Shown: piece after piece, positions 42,191-52,446 of the stretch
How the letters are laid out: every line of letters starts with the position of its first letter
Numbering within the stretch: position 1 is the stretch's first letter
Position numbers and translations under genes: made by a program
Assembly: GCA_902470365.1 (NCBI GenBank)
Contig: CABRFZ010000012.1
Location: forward strand, 1 to 62,904
Source: an uncultured Collinsella sp.
GTDB taxonomy: Bacteria > Actinomycetota > Coriobacteriia > Coriobacteriales > Coriobacteriaceae
Length of the DNA stretch: 62,904 bases
Reading direction: 5' to 3'
The notes under the pieces: generated by a model
What the model was told of the DNA's origin: nothing
Database searches by the model: none
The model's input: the letters and a program-made list of their open reading frames with translations, nothing else

Positions 42191-43481
42191 GGTCGGCGAT
42201 ATAGCCCAAAGCGACGGCGGTATAGGCCGCAGCACCGAGCGGCAGCTCGGCATCGTTAAAGCGCGCCTTGGGATGATGCTGGGCAAAATGCTCGTCCGTG
42301 TCGGTTACGGCCGCGCCCACGGTAAAGTACGCACTCGGAATCTCGCTCGAGATAAGCGCGAAGTCCTCACTCGCCATGGCATGGAAAAGCGGCAAGAAAG
42401 CCGCCTTGGGCAGCACTGCGCCCACGTAGCCAAGCGACGCCTGAGTCATATCGCTGTCGAGCACAAGCGGCGGAACATCCGAAAGCGTCTCGATGGTCGC
42501 CGGCGTACGATATGTTGCGGCAACGCCGTTAACGACCTCCGCGATGCGGGTCTTGAGGTGAGCCATGAGCTCAACATCAAAGCCGCGCAGCGTTCCCTCG
42601 AGCACGCAGGTGTCGGGGATGACGTTGGCCGCCAAGCCGCCGGCAAACTTACCAACGGTAAGCGCGACTTCCTTGGCCGCCGGCACCTCGCGGGAGATAA
42701 GCTCCTGGAGCGCCAGGTGCACATGGACGCCTGCCGTGATGGGGTCGATGCAAATCTCGGGGCTCGAGCCATGGCCGCCCTTGCCCTGAAGCGTGATGCG
42801 AAAACCGTACACGCCCGAAAGCGCCGGGCTGCCGTAGAGCACCAGGCCAAGCGGCGACTGGCTGTTGACATGCATGGCAAAGGCCGCCTGAGGGCGCGGG
42901 TTCTCGAGCAAGCCGTCGGCGATGGCAGCGCGTGCTCCCTCAAAGGTCTCCTCACCCGGCTGGAACAGCAGTTTGACGGTAGCATTGGCGTCGACGAGCT
43001 CGGCCTCGCGGGCCTTGAGCAGGCGCGCCGCACCAAGCAGGGCCGTCGCGTGCATATCGTGACCGCAAGCATGCATGCAGCCATTGGTGGATGCAAAGGG
43101 CTCGCCGGATTCCTCGACAACGGGCAGGGCATCCATGTCGCCACGCAGCATAACGACCGTGCCGGCCTGTTCGTCCGTGCAGACGCCATTGCCCTGAGCG
43201 GCCGCGGCCGCACCGGCACCGATCAGGCCAACGACGCAGGAACCGTCGACGAGCGTGGTATGGGGGATGTCCATCTCGTCCAGACGTGCCTGGATATAGG
43301 CAGACGTCTGCGGAAGATTGTTACCCAGCTCGGGCATCTGGTGTAGATCGTGTCGCCACGCAGCGAGCTCGTCTGCAAAAGCCTGAGCTTCTGCGACAAG
43401 ACCGTCGCCGATAGCGGTCTGCGCCGCTGTGGTAGCCTGAGGCGCTGGTTGCGGTTGAAAATCGGACAGAGCTTGTGCCAT
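42183..43481 (-). CDS. M20-family amidohydrolase
   Basis: 432 residues. The M20D signatures are clear: WRHDLHQMPELGNN at the start, LRGDMDALPVVEESG, CMHACGHDMHATALLGAA for metal binding, FQPGEETFEGA (Glu-Glu), and GKGGHGSSPE in the dimerisation domain; MASEDFALISSEIP ends the metal site. Such enzymes hydrolyse N-acyl amino acids, hippurate or aminoacyl-aminobenzoate. The substrate cannot be told. The ATG at 43481 follows GGAGGG. The first 25 residues (Gln, Pro, Ala rich) are not in the usual family. Confidence 0.9.
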   Translation of the reverse strand: MAQALSDFQPQPAPQATTAAQTAIGDGLVAEAQAFADELAAWRHDLHQMPELGNNLPQTSAYIQARLDEMDIPHTTLVDGSCVVGLIGAGAAAAAQGNGVCTDEQAGTVVMLRGDMDALPVVEESGEPFASTNGCMHACGHDMHATALLGAARLLKAREAELVDANATVKLLFQPGEETFEGARAAIADGLLENPRPQAAFAMHVNSQSPLGLVLYGSPALSGVYGFRITLQGKGGHGSSPEICIDPITAGVHVHLALQELISREVPAAKEVALTVGKFAGGLAANVIPDTCVLEGTLRGFDVELMAHLKTRIAEVVNGVAATYRTPATIETLSDVPPLVLDSDMTQASLGYVGAVLPKAAFLPLFHAMASEDFALISSEIPSAYFTVGAAVTDTDEHFAQHHPKARFNDAELPLGAAAYTAVALGYIADHR

Positions 43482-43566
43482 AGATGCCCTCCAGTAACGT
43501 TTTTGCAGCACGCACTTTGATAGCGTAAAGTGCAAGGTATAACTGTAAGGGCATGACATAAAAAAT

Positions 43567-43585
43567 GCCGCCCTGGGAGGGCGGC
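43567..43585 (-). terminator. Terminator of the EamA transporter gene
   Basis: GCCGCCC pairs with GGGCGGC around a five-base loop; minus strand continues ATTTTTTAT. Confidence 0.9.
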
Positions 43586-43597
43586 GCAACAAGTTGT

Positions 43598-44581
43598 TTA
43601 CAATTGCGGGTGTGATTTTCGGCGCAAGAAATCGAAATGCGTCTCGCTCAAGATAATCGAAAGAAAGATGAGCGCGAAGCCGGCGAGCAGGCGCGAGGTG
43701 AGCGCCTCCCCCATCAGCAGCACCGAGAACAGCACGCCCGAAGGCGACTCCATCGAAAGGAGCAGTGAGCCCGTCGAGGCCGAGACATGCGCCAGGCCGA
43801 CGTTTTGGATGAGCAGAGCCGCGCATGTGCAACCAACCGAGAGAAACGCCATCGCGCTGATAAAGCTCGGCGTCCACACGGACAGAGGCGCTTGGGTCTC
43901 GAATAGCAGCGACGTTGCCAGGCTCAGCACGCCGTTGCCCACAAACATCCAAAACGTGATGACGTTGATGTCCATTTTGCGACCGTACTTGGCAGTCACC
44001 GCCATCTGGATGGCGAAAAAGACCGCACCCGCCAGCGTAATGACATCACCGATGTTGAATTCAACGCTATCGAGCGCCACCAAGCCAATGCCCGCCAAGC
44101 ACAGCAGCGCCGCGCCCAGGTTATAGCGGGTGAGTTTTTCGCCGCTCAGAAAATAGCTCGCGAACGGCACAACGATGCAATACGTGCCCGTCAAAAAAGC
44201 ATTCTTGCCCGCCGTGGTGTGCGCCAGACCGACTGTCTGCAGGGCGTAGGCGGCCCACATAAGTGCGCCCATGCCAAGTCCGACGATAAGGTTGCGGGCG
44301 TTGAGGTGCGCGATGATGCGCTTGTGGAAGATGAAAAACATGACCAACGCCGCAGGCAGAAAGCGCACGTAGAGCAGTTCGAACACCGGAATGGTGTCGA
44401 GCGCGTCCTTCATGGTCGTAAAGGAGTAGCCCCAGACGACTGCCACCGAAAGCAGCAGGACTTTCCAGAACAGCGGCGAGCGAGCGCCGGCGCCGCGGGA
44501 GGTGCCGCCCGCGCCCAGGTCCTCGCGAGCAACAGGGCTATCGGGCATCATTTCGATATTGTCAGTGGCATGCTGGGCCAT
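43598..44581 (-). CDS. EamA/DMT-family metabolite transporter
   Basis: 327 residues with ten predicted membrane helices arranged as two five-helix EamA halves. The first half starts at LLLSVAVVWGYSFTTMK, with LRFLPAA-like VRFLPAALVMF; the second ends with SPSGVLFSVLLMGEALTSRLLAGFALIFLSIILSE. A 38-residue hydrophilic N-terminus precedes. DMT carriers export amino acids or other metabolites; the substrate is unknown. It may pair with the M20 amidohydrolase downstream, but a terminator separates them. Confidence 0.85.
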   Translation of the reverse strand: MAQHATDNIEMMPDSPVAREDLGAGGTSRGAGARSPLFWKVLLLSVAVVWGYSFTTMKDALDTIPVFELLYVRFLPAALVMFFIFHKRIIAHLNARNLIVGLGMGALMWAAYALQTVGLAHTTAGKNAFLTGTYCIVVPFASYFLSGEKLTRYNLGAALLCLAGIGLVALDSVEFNIGDVITLAGAVFFAIQMAVTAKYGRKMDINVITFWMFVGNGVLSLATSLLFETQAPLSVWTPSFISAMAFLSVGCTCAALLIQNVGLAHVSASTGSLLLSMESPSGVLFSVLLMGEALTSRLLAGFALIFLSIILSETHFDFLRRKSHPQL

Positions 44582-44920
44582 AGGGCATCCTCGCGCTCAA
44601 TCTGGGCGTGGTGTCCGCACGCGCATGGCTGCGTGCCGCCTCATGGTCAAATAAAAACAGGGCGCACCGGACCCCCGGCACGCCCCGCTACTGTAGCAAC
44701 AACCAAGCAGCCCGTGCAATTCACTACGCTAAAGCGTCTTGTTCCGCCGTTCTACCGAACGGCGGACCGGCCGACGCTGCGCGGGCCGCATTCACGCCAA
44801 TCTGACGTTCAATTTCGAGGGCGCGACCAGAAGGTCAGCGCCCTTTCATTTCACGTCACCTTGGCGCAAATGCGGCTCGCTCGCTGACATTGCCGCAGCA
44901 TCAGCGTTCACATTGTTGCG
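44582..44920. other. 339-base gap with two hairpins
   Basis: It holds a perfect 10-bp hairpin TCCGCCGTTC/GAACGGCGGA (44743-44766) and a GGGCGC-GACC hairpin (44819-44844) that can terminate the yhgE operon on the minus strand. No gene or tRNA was seen. Confidence 0.6.
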
Positions 44921-47110
44921 CTAGATTAATTTAGTACTCTCCAGTTTTTCGATGATCCAGTCGTTGGCTTTGATGACCGGGCGACGGAAGACGACGCCCA
45001 GGGCCAGTGACGGGATCAGATAGCTTGCCAAGATGCCCAGCTCAATCCAGTACTCCATGTGGTACGCACCGGCCATGGCGGCGTGCATGGCGTTGATGCC
45101 GTGGGTGAACGGCAGGAACGGATAGATCGCCTGGAACACGGGGCCGGTCATCTCGATGGGGAACGTGCCGCCCGAACCGCCGACCTGCATGACCAGCAGC
45201 ACGACGGCGAGCGCCTTGCCGATATCGCCAAACGAAACCGTAAGCGTGTAGACGATATTGGAGAACACGAGACTCGCGACCCAGCCCGCCAGCACAAACT
45301 GCAGCGGGTCGTCGCACTGGATGCCAAAGAACAGGATGTCGCCCGCGCACACGAGCGTTGCCTGCAGCAGGGCCAGACCGCCAAAGAACAGGTAACGGCC
45401 CAGGTAGATCTCGTGCAAGCGCACGGGGATCAGCTCATTGATGAGTTCGTCGTCAACCGAGACCTTCATCATGGCCGCCAGCACGATCGAGCCGACCCAG
45501 AGCGACAGAATCGTGTAGAACGGTGCCATGGCCGAACCGTAGTTGCGGATCGGATAGACCGGCTTGCGATCGAGCGCGACGGGGCCGGAAAGCGACACGG
45601 CCAGACCCTCGGGGTCGTTGCCGATCATCGTCTTGATCGTGGCCAGATCGTCCGACATTAGGGCACCATCGAGCTCGTCCTTGAAAGCGCTAATCTTGTC
45701 CGCCGCCTCGCCCAGCTGGTCAGAAGCCTTGTTGACCAGCTTTGCAGCCTTGGAAAGGCCCTTTGCCAGCGAACCGGATGCGTCGGTCAGACCGTCTACG
45801 GCACTATCCAGATCGCCCGAGATGCCATCAAGCGAGTCCAGAATGCCCGAAACCGTCTTCTTGAGTTCCTTGGCCTTAACCGAGAACGTGGAATCGTAAT
45901 CGGATTTGGCACCCGCGATGCCGGCCTTGGCATCAGCGATGGCCTGATCGACCTCGGCACGCGAGTTGTTAACCTCGGCCATGCTATCGAAGAGAGACTT
46001 CGCGGTAGCCGCCAGATCCTTGGCATTGTTGCGGTACTCAACGGCGATTCTGCCCAGCGACGTCGCGGCGGACTTGAGGCCGTCCTTCAAATTCTCATCG
46101 CTCACCTGGTCGGCAAGGCTGCGGAGCTGATCGGCCATCGCATCGATATCCTTGGCGCGCGCATTGAGGGCCGCAGCGGCATCGTTGAGTTGGGACACCG
46201 TAAGGTCGACATGCTGGTTTGCGGTGTCGAACGCCTTCGCGAGCTCGGCAGACACATTGTCGAACGAACCCGCACTTCCATCGATTGCGGCATCGATGGC
46301 ATCGTTTGCCGCCTTAAGCGCTTCTTTGGAATCATCGATGCCGCTTTTGGCATGTTCCATGAGCTGCTTTGTCGACTCATCGACGGCACCGGTCTGCTTG
46401 AGCATGCCGCTCGCCGACGTCAGCGAATCGGACGTGGAGCTCAAAATGCCCGCCAGCGACGAAGCATTTGCCTGAACGTCTCGCAGGTCCTCAATCGAAT
46501 CGCCAAGCGTCGAGGACAGGTTGGCGATAAAGTTGCTGACCTGGTCGGTGCTCATGTAATCGAGCAGGCTGGACACCGTCTTAAGACCGATGCTCGTAAT
46601 GGTCTCGGTAAAAGTTTCGTTAACCTGGCTCTGAACGGCACTCGAACCCTTCTCGGTCACGATCTGCGCAATGGCGTTGGCCTTCTGGTTCTCGTAAAAC
46701 TCGATATCGGCGTGTTTCACGTCGGTCGAGAAAAGCGTCATCATGTCAGCGCTAAACGTTTTGGGGATAACGACGGCAGCATAGTACGCGCCCGACTTAA
46801 CGCCCTCGATAGCCTTTTCGCGATTGTTGAGCACAACCCAATCGAAGCTCTCGTTGCCGCGTAGGGTGGCGGTCACGTTTTCGCCCACGTTAACCTCGAC
46901 GGGGATCAAATCGCTCTCGTAACCCTCATCGCTGTTGACCACGGCGATCTTAAGATTGCCGGTGTTGCCGTACGGATCCCAGCTGCCGGCGATGTTAAAC
47001 CACGCGTACAGACACGGTACGATAATGAGGCCCATCACGACAACCAAGCCGATCACGGAGCGAGACACGTTTTGGACATCGCGCTTAAACAGATGCAGGA
47101 TGTTCTTCAT
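44921..47110 (-). CDS. YhgE/Pip-family membrane protein (shorter paralogue)
   Basis: 729 residues. An N-terminal helix (VSRSVIGLVVVMGLIIVPCLYAWFNIAGSWDPYGNTG) is followed by an extracytoplasmic region of about 450 residues rich in coiled-coil heptads, then six C-terminal membrane helices of the ABC-2 type (VGSIVLAAMM, GDILFFGIQCDDPLQFVLAGW, LPFTHGINAMH). This is the YhgE/Pip architecture named for the lactococcal phage infection protein and often linked with type VII-like export. Its ATG directly follows the stop of the larger paralogue, so the two form a translationally linked pair. Exact role unknown. Confidence 0.88.
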   Translation of the reverse strand: MKNILHLFKRDVQNVSRSVIGLVVVMGLIIVPCLYAWFNIAGSWDPYGNTGNLKIAVVNSDEGYESDLIPVEVNVGENVTATLRGNESFDWVVLNNREKAIEGVKSGAYYAAVVIPKTFSADMMTLFSTDVKHADIEFYENQKANAIAQIVTEKGSSAVQSQVNETFTETITSIGLKTVSSLLDYMSTDQVSNFIANLSSTLGDSIEDLRDVQANASSLAGILSSTSDSLTSASGMLKQTGAVDESTKQLMEHAKSGIDDSKEALKAANDAIDAAIDGSAGSFDNVSAELAKAFDTANQHVDLTVSQLNDAAAALNARAKDIDAMADQLRSLADQVSDENLKDGLKSAATSLGRIAVEYRNNAKDLAATAKSLFDSMAEVNNSRAEVDQAIADAKAGIAGAKSDYDSTFSVKAKELKKTVSGILDSLDGISGDLDSAVDGLTDASGSLAKGLSKAAKLVNKASDQLGEAADKISAFKDELDGALMSDDLATIKTMIGNDPEGLAVSLSGPVALDRKPVYPIRNYGSAMAPFYTILSLWVGSIVLAAMMKVSVDDELINELIPVRLHEIYLGRYLFFGGLALLQATLVCAGDILFFGIQCDDPLQFVLAGWVASLVFSNIVYTLTVSFGDIGKALAVVLLVMQVGGSGGTFPIEMTGPVFQAIYPFLPFTHGINAMHAAMAGAYHMEYWIELGILASYLIPSLALGVVFRRPVIKANDWIIEKLESTKLI

Positions 47111-49927
47111 TTATGCCTCACCTCCTTTGGAGTGCTTGCCAAGCGCGGTGGTATCTCCATCATTTGTGGCTGTGCTGTCGCTGCCCTGAGATTTATGGTG
47201 CGAGCCGATATGCGGCAAGCGGCCCGTGGACTGATCGCCGCCCTTGGCACCACGCTCGCTGGCGTTGAGGCCAAACATGTGGCGGGCGGCAGGAATGGCG
47301 GCCGTGTGTTCGCGCATCTCGCGACGCAGGTCCTCATCCGAAAGCGCCGAGATGCGCATCTGGGTATTGAGGCTCGCTCGGATATATTCGATATTGATAA
47401 GCCAGCCGCAGATGGCAATAACCGAGATGATCCAAATGACAAGCAGGATGATCTTGCCGTTATTGTCGATATCGAGAACCGTCGACAGGACAAAGAGCAG
47501 GACCTGAACGCCCACCACGGCGGCAAAACCGCCCTTGATGTAGTACGGGTAGCGATGTTCAAAGGCGACCGCATGATCGAGCAGTTCGCGACGGTACGAA
47601 TCGGAATCGAGCATGACGCGCATGGCCGTGCGCAGCGAGTAGCGCTGGCGCGGCAGGTCGTTGGACTCGCAAATCATCATACCGGTCGTGGAGAGCTGTT
47701 TATCAAAGAGCAGGTTAAGGTTGAGCAGCAGCGGACGCAGCTGCAGGCCGATAAAGAGCGCCACGATCAAGAACACGCCCAGAATGCACAGGTTAAACAG
47801 GTAGTTGAACGAATACATGCCGCCGACCGTCTCGCGCAGCAGATTGATGCCGTAGGTAAAGGGCAGCAGCGGGTGCAGCCACTGGAAGAAGCCGGGCATC
47901 ATCTCGATGGGGTACATGCCCGACGAACCCGGGATCTGCACGATGACGAGAATGACGCCGATAGCCTTGCCGATATGCTTAAACGTGGTGGACAGCGCAT
48001 AGATGATATTGACGTAGGTGAACGAAATGGCGATGCCGCCCAGCACGAACAGCAGCGGGCTGACGCACTGCACGCCAATCACCAGATCGCCTACCGTAAC
48101 GATGATGGCCTGCAACGCGCCCAGGATCACCATGAGCAACCAGCGGCCAAAGTAGCCTTGGCGCGCCGTAAAGCTGCCAACACCTTCACGGTCGACCTCG
48201 AGCTTGTAAATGGCGATGAGCACATAGCCGCCCACCCAAAGCGCCAGATTGGTGTAGAAGGGAGCGATGCCCGAGCCAAAGCTCTTGACCGGATAGATTG
48301 ACTTGGACGTCAACTCAACCGGAGACGCCATGAAATCTGCCACGTCATTGACATCGACGCCCATCAGATCGGCCAGCTCGCCCATGGACTCGGAGGTCTG
48401 CAGCGCCGCGATGTCATTGGCGGCGGTTGCAAGCTTGTCCTGGACCTTGGCAAGCGAGGAATCGGTCTGGGACAGCGTGGTCTTGGCCTGGCCGAGCGTA
48501 GCGCTAAGCTGCGCCAACGTGCCGCGCGCATTTGCAAGTGTAGGTGTCATACCCGAGACGATACCGGTCAGGTCGCCCGAAACGGCAGCAAAAGAGTCGA
48601 GCGCGCTCGAGGCCTTCGGCAGCGCGTTTTGGCCCAAGTCCGTCTGGGCTTGGCCAAGGTTGGTCGCACCGGTATGAATTGCGTTATTGATAGCGTCACT
48701 GGCACCCGAAACAGCCGCTGCGTCATTCGCCATGGCGCTCGACTGCGCGGACAGACCGTCCTTGATGCTCTGAAGCTTTTCATTCTGCTCTCGAAGCAAA
48801 TCGATGGTCGATACAATGCGCGCGTCAATTTCCTCGGAACCTGTCGACGTGTCATTGGCGAGAATCTCCAAGTGCCCGATAACGGCCTTATTGTGGTCGA
48901 TCGTCGCTTGAAGAGACTCGAGCGAGTTGTCGATACGGGTGGTCGTAGATGTGACCGCGCCCGTCAGCTTGCCGATGGCAGCGTTCGCAGAGGCCGACGT
49001 CTTGGTGAGCGCAAGGCTGCCTTCCGAGAGCGCCTTGGAGAGCGAGGTGATGGAGTTGCCCGCCGTGGTGCGAGCTTCGCTCAGCAGGTCGTTGCCCTGG
49101 GAGATCGCCTGCGTCAGCGACGGTGCCTGGCCTTGCAAGCCGGCAAGTGCCGCATCAGCCGAGGCGATAGCGCCACTCGTCTTATCGATGGCGGCATTCA
49201 TATCGCCAATCGAATCGCGCACCTCGCCCAAGGTGTCGGACGCCTCGGACACCGAACTTGCCAGCGAGTCCTGAGTCTGGGTTGCCTTGTCCTTTAAATC
49301 GACACCGGCATCCTTGGCGATACCGGCAACAGTCTTGCCTACCGTAGAGACAAATTCCGAGTTGATCTGCTCCTCGATGGTGTTTGCACCGGTATCGGTA
49401 ACCTTGGGCGCAATGGCGCTCTTCTTCTCATTGACGTAGTACGTGAGCTTGGGCTGATGGTAGTTGCCGTCGAGCATCGAAACCAGGTTATCCGAGAAGT
49501 TCTTGGGAATCACGATAGCGGCATAGTACTCGCCGCTCTCGACGCCCTCCTTGGCATCGGCCGTCGAGTCGACGAACGTCCAGCCCAACTGATGATTCTC
49601 CTTGAGCTGGTCGACCACCTTATCGCCTGCGTTAAGCTCGCCCACTAGGTCATTCTGGGTGCCCTGATCGTTGTTGGCGATGGCGATTTTAATGCCCTGG
49701 GTATTTCCGTACGGATCCCAGTTGGCAACGATGTTGTACCAGGCATACAGCGAGGGAATGACGCACACGCCCAGGGTAACCACCAGGGCGACGGGGTTCA
49801 TAAGCAGTCGCTTAATGTCGCGCTTAAATATCGCAAAGGAGACCTTTGCGTTGGATAGTTTGCTGCCGAGACTCACGCTTGGACCATCCATCCTGTCGTT
49901 GAATCGAATCGTACTATCGACAACCAT
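47111..49927 (-). CDS. YhgE/Pip-family membrane protein (longer paralogue)
   Basis: About 938 residues, same plan as the next gene: an N-terminal helix with IPSLYAWYNIVANWDPYGNTQ, a long extracytoplasmic coiled-coil region, and six C-terminal helices (LPFTYGINLLRETVGGMY). It adds a roughly 200-residue tail with two more membrane segments (AVVGVQVLLFVLSTVLDI, IILLVIWIISVIAICGW) and a charged C-terminus. It probably forms a complex with the shorter paralogue. The start is uncertain: ATG at 49927 has no strong site, and an in-frame TTG lies at 49960. Confidence 0.85.
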   Translation of the reverse strand: MVVDSTIRFNDRMDGPSVSLGSKLSNAKVSFAIFKRDIKRLLMNPVALVVTLGVCVIPSLYAWYNIVANWDPYGNTQGIKIAIANNDQGTQNDLVGELNAGDKVVDQLKENHQLGWTFVDSTADAKEGVESGEYYAAIVIPKNFSDNLVSMLDGNYHQPKLTYYVNEKKSAIAPKVTDTGANTIEEQINSEFVSTVGKTVAGIAKDAGVDLKDKATQTQDSLASSVSEASDTLGEVRDSIGDMNAAIDKTSGAIASADAALAGLQGQAPSLTQAISQGNDLLSEARTTAGNSITSLSKALSEGSLALTKTSASANAAIGKLTGAVTSTTTRIDNSLESLQATIDHNKAVIGHLEILANDTSTGSEEIDARIVSTIDLLREQNEKLQSIKDGLSAQSSAMANDAAAVSGASDAINNAIHTGATNLGQAQTDLGQNALPKASSALDSFAAVSGDLTGIVSGMTPTLANARGTLAQLSATLGQAKTTLSQTDSSLAKVQDKLATAANDIAALQTSESMGELADLMGVDVNDVADFMASPVELTSKSIYPVKSFGSGIAPFYTNLALWVGGYVLIAIYKLEVDREGVGSFTARQGYFGRWLLMVILGALQAIIVTVGDLVIGVQCVSPLLFVLGGIAISFTYVNIIYALSTTFKHIGKAIGVILVIVQIPGSSGMYPIEMMPGFFQWLHPLLPFTYGINLLRETVGGMYSFNYLFNLCILGVFLIVALFIGLQLRPLLLNLNLLFDKQLSTTGMMICESNDLPRQRYSLRTAMRVMLDSDSYRRELLDHAVAFEHRYPYYIKGGFAAVVGVQVLLFVLSTVLDIDNNGKIILLVIWIISVIAICGWLINIEYIRASLNTQMRISALSDEDLRREMREHTAAIPAARHMFGLNASERGAKGGDQSTGRLPHIGSHHKSQGSDSTATNDGDTTALGKHSKGGEA

Positions 49928-50121
49928 TGTACGTAGACGCTTTAGTGCCTCGCGGCACAATGGTGCTGAGTTTTGCGGGTAGCAATATACTACGAAGATA
50001 AGTTAACGTACAGTTGTACAGTATCTTAAATTCCCGCAGCTCACAAAACCACAACCCGCACAAATTAGCAACCCAACTAGTCATTTAAGAACGTCCCCAA
50101 CGACTACTCCGTACAAAAGGA

Positions 50122-50191
50122 AACGAGAGTGGAAAATCTCCCACTTCAAGCCCGCATTCGAGCCAAAAGCGGGAGATTATCCACTCTCGTT
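50122..50191 (-). terminator. htpG terminator
   Basis: AACGAGAGTGGA...TCTCCC (50122-50142) pairs with GGGAGA...TCCACTCTCGTT (50171-50191), arms split by small bulges; the minus strand continues TCCTTTTG. Confidence 0.75.
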
Positions 50192-50221
50192 CTAATCTAG
50201 TTACGGTGCCGTATCCCCGAA

Positions 50222-52246
50222 CTACATCAAGTTGCAAACAGCTGCCGCGAAGGCAACGGGGTCCTCGGGCAGAATACCTTCGACCAGCAGGGCCTGATCG
50301 TAGAGCAGACCGGAGTACTGCTTGATCTTATCGGCGTCACCGGCCTTCTGGGCAGCGACAAGCTTGGCGAAGACCGGGTGTTTGGCATTGAGCTCGAGCA
50401 CGCGCTGGCTCTTGGGCATGCCGTCGGGCGCACCCTCGGGACCCTTCTGAAGCACCTTCTCCATCTCGAGCGAAAGCGGGCCTTCGGTGGTGATGCAGGC
50501 GGGGGCATCGGTCAAGCGCGCGGAGACGGCGACCTTTTCGACCTTGTCACCAAGCGCTTCCTTCATAGCGCTAAAGAGGTCCTCGTTCTCCTTGGTGGCG
50601 TCCTCGGCCTCTTTCTTCTCGTCGTCGGTCGCCAGATCAAGATCGCCGGTCGCGACGTTCTTGAGTTCCAGATGACGATCCTCGACCTCGGGCTCGGCAC
50701 CGTCGGCAACCGCCTTCTCGGCAGCCTCGCGAGCAGCGTCATCCTCGTAGACCTTGGGCATATCGGCAGCCACGTACTCACGCATGGCCTGGAAGGTGAA
50801 CTCATCCACGTCCTGCGTCAGCAGCAGTACATCGTAGCCGCGGTCGAGCACGCCCTTCACAACGGGCATCTTGGCCAGGCGCTCGCGCGAATCGCCGGCG
50901 GCGTAGTAGATGGCCTTCTGGCCCTCGGGCATGCCCTTGGCATACTCGGCCAGCGTGATCATCTTCTGCTCCTTGGCAGACCAGAACAGCAGCAAGTCGG
51001 CGAGCTCGTCGGCCTTCATGCCGTAGCTCGAGTAGATACCGTACTTAAGACCGCGACCAAAGTTCTCAAAGAACTTCTCATATGCCTCGCGGTCGTTGTC
51101 GCGCATATCCTCAAGATCGGCGGTAATTTTCTTCTCCACGCGCTTGGCGATTGCCTTGAGCTGTCGGTTCTGCTGCAGCGTCTCGCGCGAGATGTTGAGC
51201 GACACGTCGGCGGAATCAACGACACCGCGCACGAAGTTGTAGTAATCGGGCAGCAGGTCGTCGCACTTCTCCATAATCAACACGTTGGAGCTGTAGAGCG
51301 CCAGGCCCTTCTCGTAGTCCTTGCTGTACAGATCGAACGGGGCGCGGCCCGGCACAAACAGCAGGGCGTCGTACTCGAGCGTGCCCTCGGCATGGAAGCT
51401 AATGGTGCGCGCGGGGTCATCAAAGTCGTGGAACGTGGACTTGTAGAACTCGTCATAGTCCTTCTGCTCAACGTCGGAGCTACGCTTTTTCCAGATCGGC
51501 GTCATGGAGTTGACGGTCTCGAGCTCCTGATAGTCCTCGTACTCGGGCTTGTAGTCGTCACCAGCGTCCTCGGGCTTGGGCTTCTGGCGGCTCTTGGTCA
51601 CCATCATCTGAATCGGGTAGCGCACATAGTTGCTGTACTGCTGAATCAGGCTCTTGAGGCCCCACTCGGTCAAGAAGCGATCGTAGGTCTCGGCCTCGCC
51701 GTCGGCGTCGAGCTTCTCGTTCTCGCGCAGCGTGAGGATAACGTCGGTACCGTGCTCGGCACGCTCGCCGTCCTCGATGGTGTAGCCCTCCAGACCGTCG
51801 GACTCCCACACATGAGCGGCGTCCTCGCCATAAGCACGGCTGACAACCTTCACATGGCTGGCGACCATAAAGGCGGAGTAGAAACCCACGCCAAACTGAC
51901 CGATGATGTCGACATCGGAACCCTGCTGCTCGGCGTTCTCGGTCTTAAACTCCTCGGAGCCGGAATGGGCGATGGTGCCCAGGTTGCGCTCGAGCTCCTC
52001 GGCGGTCATGCCGATACCGTTATCCGAAATCGTGATGGTACGGGCATCTTTATCAAAGGAAACACGGATGGCCAAGTCGCCCTGGTCGAGCTTGACACTC
52101 GGATCCTGAAGGCTCTTAAAGTTGAGCTTGTCGACGGCATCGCTCGCGTTGGAGATAAGCTCGCGCAGGAAGATTTCCTTATTGGTGTAGATGGAGTTGA
52201 TCATGAGGTCAAGCAGTTTTTTGCTCTCGGTCTTAAATTGACGCAT
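50222..52246 (-). CDS. htpG: Chaperone HtpG (Hsp90)
   Basis: 674 residues. The GHKL ATPase start has IFLRELISNASDAVDKL, TISDNGIGMTAEEL and GQFGVGFYSAFMVA, the ATP-binding Asp and Gly motifs. The middle domain carries NVLIMEKCDDLLPDYYNFVRGVVDS and NISRETLQQ with the catalytic Arg-Gln region, and the C-terminal domain dimerises. It has a Glu/Asp-rich stretch (DDEKKEAEDATKENED) before the C-terminal domain. Hsp90 helps fold client proteins under stress. It is a single-gene unit with GAAAGGAC before the ATG. Confidence 0.97.
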   Translation of the reverse strand: MRQFKTESKKLLDLMINSIYTNKEIFLRELISNASDAVDKLNFKSLQDPSVKLDQGDLAIRVSFDKDARTITISDNGIGMTAEELERNLGTIAHSGSEEFKTENAEQQGSDVDIIGQFGVGFYSAFMVASHVKVVSRAYGEDAAHVWESDGLEGYTIEDGERAEHGTDVILTLRENEKLDADGEAETYDRFLTEWGLKSLIQQYSNYVRYPIQMMVTKSRQKPKPEDAGDDYKPEYEDYQELETVNSMTPIWKKRSSDVEQKDYDEFYKSTFHDFDDPARTISFHAEGTLEYDALLFVPGRAPFDLYSKDYEKGLALYSSNVLIMEKCDDLLPDYYNFVRGVVDSADVSLNISRETLQQNRQLKAIAKRVEKKITADLEDMRDNDREAYEKFFENFGRGLKYGIYSSYGMKADELADLLLFWSAKEQKMITLAEYAKGMPEGQKAIYYAAGDSRERLAKMPVVKGVLDRGYDVLLLTQDVDEFTFQAMREYVAADMPKVYEDDAAREAAEKAVADGAEPEVEDRHLELKNVATGDLDLATDDEKKEAEDATKENEDLFSAMKEALGDKVEKVAVSARLTDAPACITTEGPLSLEMEKVLQKGPEGAPDGMPKSQRVLELNAKHPVFAKLVAAQKAGDADKIKQYSGLLYDQALLVEGILPEDPVAFAAAVCNLM

Positions 52247-52446
52247 GTGCAGTCCTTTCGCGCTACCCCTGCCCGCAAAAACGGCCCGGTTGCCCGAGCC
52301 GCATCGCAGACCTGCTATGTTCAGACTTAGATTTTATAACCTATTAGCGCGCATATATACATACGGAATCGAAAAACTGTATGTTGCAACACCCATGCGT
52401 CGATTGCCGAGGAGTGTCCCCAACTGCCGGCAGAAAAGGAATGTCC

